A DNA stretch of 64,000 nucleotides from NCBI GenBank assembly GCA_024276675.1, contig JAJRWT010000027.1, forward strand, positions 1-64,000, read 5' to 3'. Each line of letters opens with the position of its first letter. The stretch's first letter is position 1. Shown piece by piece: positions 26,832 through 36,779 of this stretch. A model generated the notes under the pieces. It was not told where the DNA came from. It searched no databases and was given only the letters and a program-made list of their open reading frames with translations. This stretch comes from Myxococcota bacterium (lineage in GTDB: Bacteria > Myxococcota_A > UBA796 > JAFGLY01). The position numbers and the translations under genes were made by a program.

Positions 26832-29363
26832 ATGCACCAGGAAAATCCAGGCAACCACGCCGAAATCAAAGAAACTCCCCAGCCTGGAACCATCGCTGCT
26901 GCCCCGTTGGACAAGGCAGACTCGGGTCAGGCCGCCAACATGGATGAGTCCTTTCTTCGTCTGCAGAGGGATCTCGCGGTCGCGCTGAGTTCTACATCGG
27001 ACCTTGATCTCGCCGTCAGAACCTGCCTGGGAGCAGCTATGGAATGCTCTGGAATGGACTGTGGCCTGGTGTATCTGTACGAAGACGACCGCTCGCTGAA
27101 ACTGGTTGCAACACTTGGCCTCGTTCTGGAACCCTCCATTTCCACCTACCAGGTTCAACAGGGGTCCCACTTCTCCTCCGCAATTCAGATGGGCCAACCG
27201 CTGTACCTTGAAAACTCCACCAGCAGCTCCATCAGGCCACGGGAAATGCACGACGAAGGCATCAGGTCCCTGGCCATCCTTCCCTTCGGCCATATGAAGA
27301 AAACAATCGGATGCCTGTGCGTGGCTTCTCACGAGCGTAGCAACGTGGCCCATGCTTCGCGCATCGCACTGGAAGGCATGGCGGCACAAATCGGTGGAGC
27401 AATCACAAGGCTGAAGTCCGAGGTTGCACTGAGATCCAGTGAACGCCGCTACCGTCTCCTGACAGAAAACCTCAAAGACGTGGTCTTTGTCCTTGCCCAG
27501 GATGGAACCCTCTCCTACTGCAGCCCGGCGGTCAGGGAATTCGGCGGCTACGACCCCGAAGAAGAAATCGGCGCCCACATGAGCAGGTACACCGCCAGGC
27601 ACGAAGACCTTGAAAAGTCCCAGATGGCGCTTCAGATCCTGCTGACGGAGCGTCGGCCCGTGACCTTCGACATCCTCTACCGGCCCAAGGATCGCCCTCC
27701 TTTCCCCGCCGAACTCACGGGATTCCCATTCCAGGAAAGCGATGGAACCATCTCCATCCACGGCGTCATGCGCGATATCTCCGAACGTAAGCGCATCGAG
27801 GCCGCATTGCGTGCCTCCGAAAACCTCTACAGGACCACAATTGACGCCCTGGACGAACCGGTGTTCGTTATAGACACGGAATTCAGGCTCACCCTCTACA
27901 ACCGAGCGTTCGTATCCTGGCGGGCATACTACGGCCTCGGCGAGCCTTCGATCGGTGATCAGCTCTTTGAAGCCTGTCCCTTCCTTCCTCTGAAGGCCCA
28001 GGAAGACTACAAGACCATCTTCATCGATGCAGAACCCATCTCCAGGCACGACACCATCTCTGTTTCCAACGGTTTTTCCGGAAACGACCCATCAGGAAAC
28101 GACCAACACATCCAGACCAGGAAGATCCCGGTACTCAAGAAAGGTCGAACCACTCGAATCGTGACCGTCGTTCGAGACCTCACGAAACAAGTAATCGCGC
28201 AGAAGAAACGGCACGAGTTGGAAGAACGGCTCCAGGCCACCCGCAAACTCGAATCCATTGGCAGGCTCGTCGGCGGGATAGCTCACGAATTCAGCAACCA
28301 GCTTTCTCCCATACTCGGTTACTCTGAACTTGCTCTCATGAAGATGTCCGAAGACGACCCCCTGCATTCATATATACAACCCATCTGGCAGGCGGGAAAC
28401 AGGGCCAGGGATCTCACGCAGCAGCTCCTGGCTTTCGGGCGTAAACAGATGCTGCAGATGTACCAGACCGATTTGAACCGCATCACAACGGATCTGGAAC
28501 CGATGCTTCGCAGAATCATCGGCGAAGACATCACCCTCCATTTGCGCCTTTGCAAGAACCCATGGCCGCTGCTTGCAGATCCGTCGCAGATCCAGCAGAT
28601 CCTGCTCAACCTGCTGGCCAACTCGCGCGACGCCATGCCACATGGCGGGAACCTGTCCATCGAAACAGCCAACGTCACCCACGATACCCACCAGGTTCCT
28701 TCCTTCAAGGACTTGCCCCGGGGGCGCTACGTAATGCTCAAGGTCACGGATGCAGGTATTGGAATGGACAAATCCACGAGGAACCGCGCATTCGAGCCCT
28801 TCTACACCACCAAAGAAAGGGGACCGAGCACAGGGCTGGGTCTCTCCACCGTCCACGGTCTTGTCCAGCAACACAACGGCGCGATACATCTCCACAGCTC
28901 TCCCGGCGAAGGTACCGCAGTTACGATACTGTTTCCCAGATGTGCTCAAGGGAAGGATTCCCCGCCACCACAACCGCCTCCAGAAGCCATGGAAGTCGCT
29001 GACAAGACCATCCTGCTCCTGGAAGACGATGCCGCGGTGCGGAATCTACTACAAGAGGTCCTCCTGAAAAGGGGCTATCGAGTCCTGGTGGCAGGGGATG
29101 CCGCCGAAGCCCTACGCATGGATCATGTACACACCGGCCCCATCCACCTGCTCCTCACAGACGTGATCCTGCCCCATTCCAACGGAAAAGAGATCTACGA
29201 GCGAATATCTCGCAATCGTCCCGACCTGAAGGTGTTGTTCATCTCCGGATATCCGGCCAACGTCATAGGGCACCATGGCGTCCTGGAACAGGGAGTCTAC
29301 TTTCTTCACAAACCCTTCACCCTGGGCAGCCTGATCAGAAAGCTTCAGGCAATACTCCACTAG
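26832..29363 (+). CDS. Hybrid histidine kinase GAF-PAS-PAS-HisKA-HATPase-REC
   Basis: 843 residues starting at the ATG 26832. No membrane helix is visible, so it is a soluble sensor. Order: GAF (about 45-200), two PAS domains (about 205-330 and 335-465), HisKA with the phosphorylated His in GGIAHEFSNQLSPILGYSEL (about 480), HATPase with NSRDAMPHGG, DAGIGMD and GLGLSTVHG, and a C-terminal receiver (LLLEDDAAV, LLTDVILP, HKPFT). The hybrid layout suggests multistep phosphorelay, possibly with the preceding single-domain regulator. It ends with TAG. Spacing of 110 bases from the regulator and 64 to the next kinase supports co-transcription. Confidence 0.93.
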   Translation: MHQENPGNHAEIKETPQPGTIAAAPLDKADSGQAANMDESFLRLQRDLAVALSSTSDLDLAVRTCLGAAMECSGMDCGLVYLYEDDRSLKLVATLGLVLEPSISTYQVQQGSHFSSAIQMGQPLYLENSTSSSIRPREMHDEGIRSLAILPFGHMKKTIGCLCVASHERSNVAHASRIALEGMAAQIGGAITRLKSEVALRSSERRYRLLTENLKDVVFVLAQDGTLSYCSPAVREFGGYDPEEEIGAHMSRYTARHEDLEKSQMALQILLTERRPVTFDILYRPKDRPPFPAELTGFPFQESDGTISIHGVMRDISERKRIEAALRASENLYRTTIDALDEPVFVIDTEFRLTLYNRAFVSWRAYYGLGEPSIGDQLFEACPFLPLKAQEDYKTIFIDAEPISRHDTISVSNGFSGNDPSGNDQHIQTRKIPVLKKGRTTRIVTVVRDLTKQVIAQKKRHELEERLQATRKLESIGRLVGGIAHEFSNQLSPILGYSELALMKMSEDDPLHSYIQPIWQAGNRARDLTQQLLAFGRKQMLQMYQTDLNRITTDLEPMLRRIIGEDITLHLRLCKNPWPLLADPSQIQQILLNLLANSRDAMPHGGNLSIETANVTHDTHQVPSFKDLPRGRYVMLKVTDAGIGMDKSTRNRAFEPFYTTKERGPSTGLGLSTVHGLVQQHNGAIHLHSSPGEGTAVTILFPRCAQGKDSPPPQPPPEAMEVADKTILLLEDDAAVRNLLQEVLLKRGYRVLVAGDAAEALRMDHVHTGPIHLLLTDVILPHSNGKEIYERISRNRPDLKVLFISGYPANVIGHHGVLEQGVYFLHKPFTLGSLIRKLQAILH

Positions 29364-29427
29364 CGATTACCCGGCCCCCGCTGCTGTCTCCCGCCAGAGA
29401 CCTCACCGAACCAACGGCAGGTTCTAG

Positions 29428-31527
29428 ATGGAACCATCGTATCCGAAAGAGCACCGTCTGCTCTTGGTGGACGATTCAAACAGCGACGCCCTCCTGACCA
29501 GGTCTCTTCTGGCTCACACTCCAGACGTTCTTTTTCATGTGACCCACGCCTTGTCACTGGAAGATGGCATCGATCTACTGAACAGTGAAAGCTTCGACCT
29601 GGTTCTGCTGGACCTGGGGTTGGAGCGCACCTGGGGCCTGGAAACCCTTGAGACACTGCTAAAAGCCGACAACTCCGTGCCTGTCGTGGTGATGACCGGC
29701 CTTAGCGACCAGCAGATCGGTGTTCAGGCCCTGCAGCGAGGGGCCCAGGATTTTCTTGTCAAAGGCGAACTCGAAGCCAACCTGTTGCGTCGCTCCATCT
29801 GCTACTCGATCCAACGTCATGCCCTGCTCCGTGATATCGCAGATGCCGCCACCGAATGGCGGAACACCTTCGATTCCGTGGAAGACATGATCCTGCTCCT
29901 GGATGAACAGTTCAGGATCATCCGAGCCAACAGGGCCGCGGAAAGCGCGTTTCCGGATTCGCCCATCCTGGGCAGGCATTGCTACCAACTGGTACATGGA
30001 ACCTCCCATGCAGTCGAGCACTGCCCGAGCTGCACAGCCTTCGCCAAAGGTGAGGTATGTTCCAGGGAGATGTTCATTCCCAACCTGGGGCGTCGATGGT
30101 TCAACTTCTCTGCCTACCCGGTGAAGAACCCCGTCAATGGCACATCGGGGAAGATCAGCCGCGTTGTGCATATCCTGCGTGATATCACCGAGAGGAAGAA
30201 ATCGGAACAGGTGGCCAGGAGCTTGGCCGCCAAGGAACTCGTTCTCAAGGAAATCGAAGAAGTCAGCGACCTGAAGAGCCGCTTCATCGAGGTGATGTCG
30301 CACGAGATGCGCACTCCCATGACCGTCATACAATCCGGGGTGGACCTCCTGATTCGTGGAACGTTGGGCGAAGTGCCCTCGACACAGAAGCAAATGCTCG
30401 GAGTGATCTACCGTAACATCGAAAGACTTGCCAACTTTTCCACCGATGTGCTCTCGCTCGCCAAGCTGGATGCCGGCCGCTACTCCTTGCAACCCGAAAA
30501 GCTCTCCCTCTACGAAACGATTACTCCCACCCTCGAGATTCTCGCCGTAAAGGCCGGTGAGCAAGACCAGCGGGTCCTGTACCCCAACCCGGCAACCACA
30601 AACCAGCCGGACCCCCGAATATTCGCCTGCGCTGAAGCACTTTCCCAGATCATGTTCAATCTCGTCAACAACGGAATCACGCATTGCCCCAGGGGCTCGA
30701 CCATCACCGTCTCGCACCGCATGCTCCAGGATCGCTTCGTGGAGGTATCGGTTTCGGATAATGGCCCGGGAATACCACAAGATTCATTGAACAAGATCTT
30801 CCGCCGCTTCTACCAGGCCAACCGCAGACCTGGCCCGGGATACAAAGGGACGGGCATCGGTCTCTCCGTGTGCAAGGCGCTGGTTGAAAGCATGGGTGGA
30901 AGAATCACTGCTGAATCCACCATGGGCAGAGGCACCAGGTTCAGCTTCACGGTGCCTTCCATCAAGGTCGGTGACGAGTTGCTGTTTGGCCATGTGGCCG
31001 TGTGTCTCGGCCTCGTCTCGGGCGAACAACTTGAAAAGGCCGTACAAATACAACAATCAACATTGCCAAGAAAAAAGACCGGGGAAATCCTCGTACAACT
31101 GGGCTACCTGGACAGGAAACAGGTGGAGCTGGTCAAGGCCAGTCAAGAGGCCAATCTCTCGAAGCCCCACCCCTACATCCCCACCAGCAAAGGTGAATCA
31201 CTCCTGGGGCAGCTCGCCATGAAGTACGGGTTCGTCGACTCGGACCAACTGAACGACTGCCTCTGCTTTCAGGCGCTTCGCAACGAAAAGGGCCAGATAG
31301 CGAGACTGGGTGAGATCATGATCGAACGGGATCTGGTTAGCATCGACGACGTTATAATGCTTCTGCACATCCAAAAACGCGCTATCGTAGCCTGCCCCCA
31401 ATGTTCTCGCCAGTTCAATGCAAAACTGCTGGGCCAGCAATCACCCGAAAGGTGCAAGTACTGCAATACTCCCCTGGTCCAAGTGAACTCACCCAGAAGC
31501 CTCGAAGTGGATGCTGATCTGGACTGA
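29428..31527 (+). CDS. REC-PAS-histidine kinase with tandem MshEN-like repeats and zinc ribbon
   Basis: 699 residues. A receiver comes first (LLLVDDSNSD, phosphoacceptor Asp62 in LLDLGL, KGEL in place of the usual Lys-Pro). A PAS domain follows (about 145-265), then HisKA (SHEMRTPMTVIQSG) and HATPase (NNGITHC, DNGPGIP, GTGIGLSV). After the kinase core comes an unusual tail: two repeats of the type G-x-x-L-V-x-L-G-Y-L (LLFGHVAVCLGLVSGEQLEKA, GEILVQLGYLDRKQVELVKA and again LLGQLAMKYGFVDSDQL, LGEIMIERDLVSIDDV). These resemble the N-terminal units of GspE/MshE that can bind cyclic-di-GMP. A CPQC...CKYC zinc ribbon ends the protein. Function of the tail is inference. Confidence 0.9.
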   Translation: MEPSYPKEHRLLLVDDSNSDALLTRSLLAHTPDVLFHVTHALSLEDGIDLLNSESFDLVLLDLGLERTWGLETLETLLKADNSVPVVVMTGLSDQQIGVQALQRGAQDFLVKGELEANLLRRSICYSIQRHALLRDIADAATEWRNTFDSVEDMILLLDEQFRIIRANRAAESAFPDSPILGRHCYQLVHGTSHAVEHCPSCTAFAKGEVCSREMFIPNLGRRWFNFSAYPVKNPVNGTSGKISRVVHILRDITERKKSEQVARSLAAKELVLKEIEEVSDLKSRFIEVMSHEMRTPMTVIQSGVDLLIRGTLGEVPSTQKQMLGVIYRNIERLANFSTDVLSLAKLDAGRYSLQPEKLSLYETITPTLEILAVKAGEQDQRVLYPNPATTNQPDPRIFACAEALSQIMFNLVNNGITHCPRGSTITVSHRMLQDRFVEVSVSDNGPGIPQDSLNKIFRRFYQANRRPGPGYKGTGIGLSVCKALVESMGGRITAESTMGRGTRFSFTVPSIKVGDELLFGHVAVCLGLVSGEQLEKAVQIQQSTLPRKKTGEILVQLGYLDRKQVELVKASQEANLSKPHPYIPTSKGESLLGQLAMKYGFVDSDQLNDCLCFQALRNEKGQIARLGEIMIERDLVSIDDVIMLLHIQKRAIVACPQCSRQFNAKLLGQQSPERCKYCNTPLVQVNSPRSLEVDADLD

Positions 31528-31596
31528 CATCCCCTGCCTGTGGGCCAGCTCAGTCCACTGAACGCGGGAGCAGCTTCGTTGCGCTTCTGCGGGACA

Positions 31597-33012
31597 TCAA
31601 GGCACGAGCGCACCGTAGAGACCACGAGCCAGCACACCAACCCGCAAGGTACGGAGTTCCAGTAGTTGCTTGTGAATCTGGTGGATTCGAATGTAGAATC
31701 GCCGCAGAGCCCATGACTGGAGTTTGACCAGCAGAGCAGGATCATAACCGTGGGGGTGATAGACCAGGCCATCGGGGTCGGGATTGAAGGTGGTGTAGTT
31801 TTCCCAGTCGTCACGAAACAAAGTACGTTGCCATGATCGTTGGAACAGTTTTGAGCCGGGAAAGGGCACAGTGATGGCAAACTTGGCGAAATCCAGTCCC
31901 AGGCTGGAGGCGAACTCGACCGTCTCGCGAGTCTGCCGGGGTGTCTCGCCGGGGAGACCGATCATGAACAGCCCCACGGTTTGGAGTCCGGCCCGGTGAG
32001 CGTTTGCCACACCCTGTATCACCCTTTCTCTGGACAGGGACTTGCCCACTCCGCTCAGGAGGCGCTCAGATCCACTTTCGATCCCCAACAATACCCTTCT
32101 GCACCCCGAGGCGTACATGAGCCTGCAAGACTCCCGATCCAGCCTGTCTGCGCGGGTCTCTGACAGCCAAACACATCTTTTTTCCAGGCCACGGCGGGTC
32201 ATCTCCACGCAGAACCGTTCCAGGTCTGCTTTTTCCAGGGGAAAGATGGGATCTACGAAGCCTATCTGGCGCACACCGTATCGCTCCACCAGAAACTGGT
32301 ATTCATCTACTACGGAAATGGGATCACGTTTACGGTATGACTTCCCGGAACTGTGGATCAAGGAGCAATAGTCACAGTGATGGGGGCATCCCCGGCTTGC
32401 ACTCATGGTGAGTACAGGGCGCGCCATGTCGGCAAAAGGGAGCAGACCGTACCTGTGAACAGGGAAGAGATGCCAGGCTGGAGTGGCCAACCCATCCAGG
32501 TTGGTATTCAATGGCCTTGGTTCGTTGCTCATGGACTTTGAAGGCTCGGGGGCCCAGGTCACTCCCCTCACCTGTCCAAGGTCACTGTCGCCGGTTTCCC
32601 AGCACTGGATGATCTCACAGATGGCTTCTTCGCCCTCTCCGTGTACGACGGCGTCGGCGTAGCCTGCCCGAACGATTTCGTCGGCGAAGACGTCCGCGTG
32701 GATGCCGCCCCAGATCAAGCGTAGCTCGGGCCATGTGGCTCGAATCCGGGTGGCCAACTCCCGACACACCGGAGCCGAGGGGGTCATGACCGATAGACCC
32801 ACGATATCCGGCCCGACACCAGCGATCCTGTCCAGTACCTCGTTGACTCCCAGGCCTTCGGCGAACATGTCAAGGGCAGTCACGTGGACTCCCCTGGATA
32901 GCAAGGCCGCGGCAATGTAGGCCAGTCCCGTGCAGGGCATGGGCTCCAGCAACGACGAGAATCGGCCCAGCTTCTCCAGGTTCATTCCCGGGTTGATCAG
33001 TAGAACGCGCAA
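31597..33012 (-). CDS. B12-binding-domain radical SAM protein
   Basis: 471 residues of the cobalamin-domain radical-SAM family. The N-terminal 140 residues form the Rossmann-like B12-binding domain (RVLLINPG, DIVGLSVMTPSA, LIWGGIHADV, HGEGEEA). The usual Asp-x-His-x-x-Gly is not kept: the spot reads DMFAEG, so cobalamin may bind without a protein histidine or not at all. The iron-sulfur motif Cys209-x3-Cys213-x2-Cys216 (CPHHCDYC) and downstream SAM-binding segments (GIESGSERLL, MIGLPGET) are present. Substrate unknown; neighbours give no pathway. It converges with the kinase gene. Confidence 0.9.
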   Translation of the reverse strand: MRVLLINPGMNLEKLGRFSSLLEPMPCTGLAYIAAALLSRGVHVTALDMFAEGLGVNEVLDRIAGVGPDIVGLSVMTPSAPVCRELATRIRATWPELRLIWGGIHADVFADEIVRAGYADAVVHGEGEEAICEIIQCWETGDSDLGQVRGVTWAPEPSKSMSNEPRPLNTNLDGLATPAWHLFPVHRYGLLPFADMARPVLTMSASRGCPHHCDYCSLIHSSGKSYRKRDPISVVDEYQFLVERYGVRQIGFVDPIFPLEKADLERFCVEMTRRGLEKRCVWLSETRADRLDRESCRLMYASGCRRVLLGIESGSERLLSGVGKSLSRERVIQGVANAHRAGLQTVGLFMIGLPGETPRQTRETVEFASSLGLDFAKFAITVPFPGSKLFQRSWQRTLFRDDWENYTTFNPDPDGLVYHPHGYDPALLVKLQSWALRRFYIRIHQIHKQLLELRTLRVGVLARGLYGALVP

Positions 33013-33098
33013 TCTGTCTCCACCTTCCGTGGTTCCTCGACACGCCGGACTAGCGATTCCTCCGGCATGGTGTTCCGGGACTTGGTTCCAGGCGACGT

Positions 33099-33587
33099 TC
33101 AGTGTCCAGGCTCCGAAATTGAAGCAGGAAGGACGGCACCCGGTTTTTCCAGGGCAAACCCTGCGCTCTCGCCAGAGTCCAGGAAGTCCTGGAGTATCAC
33201 CGCTGCCGCCGCCTGGTCGATACGCTCTCTGCGTTTCCGGCGCCCCAGGCCCTGCTCCAGGAGAAGCCTCGCTGCTTCTACCGAACTGTAGCGCTCGTCG
33301 TGGTAGGCCACGGGCAAAGATGTTGCAGCGGCCAGGGCTTCTCCAACCTGCCTCGCCAGGCGGACCGAACGGGTCATGCTCCCGTCCAGGGCCAGGGGCA
33401 GTCCTACGACCAACCCGACGATCTGTTGTTCCCGCACGATGGGCAGCAATTTTTCCACATCTCCCCTGAGTCCAGTTCGTGAAATCGTCAGGAGGGGGCT
33501 CGCCAACATGCGCGTGGGATCAGAGGCCGCCAGGCCAATGGTCCTGGTGCCCACATCCAGAGCCAACAATGGGCCGATTCTTTTCAT
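33099..33587 (-). CDS. ruvX: Putative pre-16S rRNA nuclease / Holliday junction resolvase RuvX (YqgF)
   Basis: 162 residues from the ATG 33585-33587, which sits just before the fold (MKRIGPLLALDVGTRTIGLA); an earlier ATG at 33635 would add a Gly/Pro-rich tail. YqgF motifs are complete: catalytic Asp in LALDVGTRTIG, VVGLPLALDG, and DERYSSVEA, with the final helix containing DQAAAAVILQDFLD. The family processes 16S rRNA ends and was first described as an alternative Holliday junction resolvase. It diverges from the 33700 gene with about 110 bases between them. Confidence 0.93.
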   Translation of the reverse strand: MKRIGPLLALDVGTRTIGLAASDPTRMLASPLLTISRTGLRGDVEKLLPIVREQQIVGLVVGLPLALDGSMTRSVRLARQVGEALAAATSLPVAYHDERYSSVEAARLLLEQGLGRRKRRERIDQAAAAVILQDFLDSGESAGFALEKPGAVLPASISEPGH

Positions 33588-33699
33588 GGCCGGAGCCCCT
33601 CCCCCGCCTGCTGGCATGGATTTTCCCTGTAACATCTATCCCGCCGCCTCCAGGACACATCCTGTACACCAATTATCATACTCTGATAGTATTTGTGGC

Positions 33700-34308
33700 A
33701 TGGCTCCATTGTTCATCATCTTTCAACTTCCCAGCGCTCGGGCGGAGAGCCATGGCGCAGCCCTGGGGCTCCTGGGCGATGATCCCGTCGTGGGTTGGTT
33801 GATCATCGCTCTGCTGCTTTGCTTCTGGCTGCTTCTACGGGTCCACCACTCAGCTCCTCCCCCCAAGAGAGCCCGCCGGGCACCGATCTCCCACGATGAA
33901 CTCGCACGTCTCGTGTTCCGTCTGGTGCGGGAGTGCGACATAGATGGCTACAAGGAACTGTTCCTGGCAGGGGGCGAAGCCAGCAGGGTCATGGGCCCGG
34001 GAGCGGAGGCCTACCTGGACAGCCGCAATATCAAGGTTCTCGAAGAAAGCCTGGTAACACTGGCCGCCATCATCCCGGAAGGCAGCCATTTCGTTGACTC
34101 GGCCATCTCCCGGCCCGACAAGCTCCGCATGAGAGTACGGGGTCCGGACAACGAGATCATTACACTGGACATCGGAACAGTGGCACGTATCGGTGCGCTG
34201 TGGCGCCTGAAAACCCCGGCCTACCCCGCCGGGAGCCGCCATCCATATCCACGCTCAACCCGGCAGGAGTCCAACCACCCCGTGCGTGACGATGAAAACC
34301 CGGGGTAG
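33700..34308 (+). CDS. Single-pass membrane protein of unknown function
   Basis: 202 residues. The ATG at 33700 gives a short N-terminus, one transmembrane helix (VVGWLIIALLLCFWLLLRV, about 36-54), then a basic linker and a soluble domain of about 120 residues. That domain is reminiscent of small NTF2/Tim44-like folds (ELARLVFRLVRECDIDGYKELF, later VRGPDNEIITLDIGTVARIGALWRL), but I cannot assign it. No ribosome-binding site is seen and the upstream AT-rich ATACT-CTGAT-AGTAT element lies only about 8 bases away, so translation may be leaderless or may begin later. Ends with TAG. Confidence 0.65.
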   Translation: MAPLFIIFQLPSARAESHGAALGLLGDDPVVGWLIIALLLCFWLLLRVHHSAPPPKRARRAPISHDELARLVFRLVRECDIDGYKELFLAGGEASRVMGPGAEAYLDSRNIKVLEESLVTLAAIIPEGSHFVDSAISRPDKLRMRVRGPDNEIITLDIGTVARIGALWRLKTPAYPAGSRHPYPRSTRQESNHPVRDDENPG

Positions 34309-34549
34309 TCACCGCCAGATCCTATGCACCTCGCCGGGCTCGGGCCAACGGCACCATTCGTGCTCGCCCATGCTGGGCACCGGCCGTGGACGGCAGCCTC
34401 CCAGCAGCTTCCAGGACCCCACTACTCCAACGCAGCAACGTGTCCATGATCATCCCGAATACCCTCTTTGTCCAAGACAACAGGGCATTCGGTTCCCCCC
34501 GAAACGCCTTCCACGAGCGACCCGCTGCCAGCTATCGAGGGCTGCTGTC
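34309..34549. other. Convergent intergenic region
   Basis: About 240 bases between two converging stop codons. No supported gene, promoter or strong hairpin is seen. Confidence 0.4.
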
Positions 34550-36724
34550 CTACAGCGGCAATGCCAGGAAGGCTGCCAGGGCAAGAACCATGGCAGTGCC
34601 TCCGAGGCCCAGGACCGGAATCAGAAACAAACTGGCGACTACGGACCCGATACATCCGCCCACCAGGTCCGCGCTGTAGAGCAACGAGACGAGTCGACGC
34701 TGTTGTGCACTGCTCCCAGAAGCAGCATGAGCGAATATCGCCGCCACGAGTACGCCGTATATCAACAACAACGCACTTGAGAACAACAAGCCACCCTCGA
34801 AATCCGAGTTCAGAACGCCCACCAGGAACAGGCTGGAGAGCACGAGCCCCGAAACCGCGACCCTGCCGACATGGGGCGACAGGCCATGGAACCTGCCTCC
34901 GTCGGACTGAATACGGTCCACCAGAAACGCTCCAAGCGTCAGCCCGGTCATGAACATGGTGAGCAACAGTCCCAGGTCACGATACAGCACACCGCTCTTC
35001 AACTGGTAGTGCAGCACCAGGATCGATTCGGCCACCATTCCGGCAAAACCGGCCAACAGGACCAGGGCGACTCTCCTGGCCCTGGTCCTGCGGCCCATGC
35101 CGAAGGAAAGCAGCAACAGCAACGGAGCAGATGCAAGGCCCCACCACAGGTAATCCTGGAGCAGGCTCCCCTTGAACGTGAGATCCTTCATGGCCAGCCG
35201 TGGAAAAAACCTGGAGAGCCACAACAGCAACGTGTACTGGTAGCAGACGGGGCGTGAATCGCTGTTCACGGGCGCCTCGGCAGCGGCCACGAGCTGGCGT
35301 ACCTGGTCCACTCTGTCGTTGGTGTAGACGTACTGAATGAATGGAGCAGACACCAGGGCGGCGGAGACCTCCCTCTCATTCCAACGCGTCGCCAGTTCCC
35401 CGGGATCCCGGATCAATCCACGCCCGGATGCGAGGAAGATATCCACCGTGCCCGGCAGTATCAGGACATCCGAAAAGCTCTCCTCCATGGCCTTGAATAT
35501 GCTCGCGGACCTCTGGGTCAGGGTTGGTGTCCACAGGTTCTCGGACGAACGCAGGCGCAGCGCCAGCACAGCTTCCGGGGACATGACCCTGGCGCAGATC
35601 TGGAAAAACTCGGCGGTGTAGTAGCGCGCCGCCTGGCCTGAATCTGGCTCCGGCATTCCCAGCAGTAAGAGATCGTAGTCCCCAGCAGTCTCGCCTTCCA
35701 ACAGGGTGCGCGGATCCCCCAGGTGAACCCTGACCGATGGGTCGGCGAGCGAATCTGAGATCTCTTGCGACAGGCGCCTGGTAACGAGATCCAGCATGGA
35801 CGCATCCAACTCGAAATAGTCTATGTTCACCGGTTGTCCAAGTCTTTTCCGGTATGCGAAATGGCGAATCACCTGGAGCACCAGGCCCTCCCCAGCTCCC
35901 CCCAGAATGGCAACCTTTCGGGCCTGTCCCACCTGCACGGCAGCCAGGTGGACAAACTCCTCGGCGGAGGTCCCCTGGCTCTCGAAGGCCAGGGCATCGT
36001 TCACGAAGGCGGACACCATGCCAAGGTTCCTGGTGACGGTGAGCCGCCCATAGGGAGAATCCTTGCTGGTGAAGAGATGGGGGTGAGACAGCTCTGTCAG
36101 GCTACGATCCAACTGCCCGCCGGCCAGGATGGGAACGAGCAGCGCCAATACGCCTCCAAGCACATGCCTCCAGGTGGGATGGCGCTTCCCGGGCCCGAGA
36201 GCCAGGGACACTCCAAGCGCCAACAAGCTGCAAGAGAGGCCGGCACTCAGATTCTGTACTCCCAGGGCCAGCAAGGAGGTGGCAAGCAGCCCTCCCAGGA
36301 GGCCCCCGGCGCTCTCCAAGGCGTAGGCCACGGCCAACGTCCTTCCCCGCCCGATGTGTGATCTTGCCGCCCATTGAAACATGAGCCCGGCGAGGAAGGC
36401 ATGGGGCGCGATGACCACCGCCATCACGGCCAACTGGCTCCCAAACGGAAGATAGGCACCGGGCAGATCCGAGAGAATACTCCTGCTGCAACGAACCAGC
36501 ACCATCTGCACGGGAAGCAGGGCACCGAAGAGGGCAATGGAAAGCCGCAGGTGCTGGGCCAAACCACGCCCCCACATGGCTCCCAGTCCAGTTCCCATCA
36601 ACCACGCCCCCATCGCCAGGATATAGATCAACTCGCTTCCGTAGAAAGCGACGTTCAACTCCCGCAACAGGACTACCTGCCCCAGGATGGTCATCAAGCC
36701 TATGGCCACCAGGGTCTTTCTCAT
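34550..36724 (-). CDS. Membrane-embedded spermidine-synthase-like protein
   Basis: 724 residues from the ATG 36722-36724. Hydrophobic helices occupy about 1-220 and about 560-724. Between them lies a Rossmann methyltransferase-type domain related to SpeE: VAILGGAGEGLVLQVIRH matches the nucleotide-binding GG-x-G loop, NIDYFELDASMLDLV the acidic strand end, and YDLLLLGMPEPDSGQAARYYTAEFFQ the catalytic/gate region. Such fusions of multi-pass membrane segments with spermidine-synthase-like domains are widespread, and their substrates are mostly unknown. It lies 55 bases downstream of the radical-SAM gene on the same strand, so the two probably form an operon. Confidence 0.87.
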   Translation of the reverse strand: MRKTLVAIGLMTILGQVVLLRELNVAFYGSELIYILAMGAWLMGTGLGAMWGRGLAQHLRLSIALFGALLPVQMVLVRCSRSILSDLPGAYLPFGSQLAVMAVVIAPHAFLAGLMFQWAARSHIGRGRTLAVAYALESAGGLLGGLLATSLLALGVQNLSAGLSCSLLALGVSLALGPGKRHPTWRHVLGGVLALLVPILAGGQLDRSLTELSHPHLFTSKDSPYGRLTVTRNLGMVSAFVNDALAFESQGTSAEEFVHLAAVQVGQARKVAILGGAGEGLVLQVIRHFAYRKRLGQPVNIDYFELDASMLDLVTRRLSQEISDSLADPSVRVHLGDPRTLLEGETAGDYDLLLLGMPEPDSGQAARYYTAEFFQICARVMSPEAVLALRLRSSENLWTPTLTQRSASIFKAMEESFSDVLILPGTVDIFLASGRGLIRDPGELATRWNEREVSAALVSAPFIQYVYTNDRVDQVRQLVAAAEAPVNSDSRPVCYQYTLLLWLSRFFPRLAMKDLTFKGSLLQDYLWWGLASAPLLLLLSFGMGRRTRARRVALVLLAGFAGMVAESILVLHYQLKSGVLYRDLGLLLTMFMTGLTLGAFLVDRIQSDGGRFHGLSPHVGRVAVSGLVLSSLFLVGVLNSDFEGGLLFSSALLLIYGVLVAAIFAHAASGSSAQQRRLVSLLYSADLVGGCIGSVVASLFLIPVLGLGGTAMVLALAAFLALPL

Positions 36725-36779
36725 GGAAGCCCCGTAGCTGTTGGGGGTCCGGTTGGCTAGATCTGTGTGGCGCGGTTTT

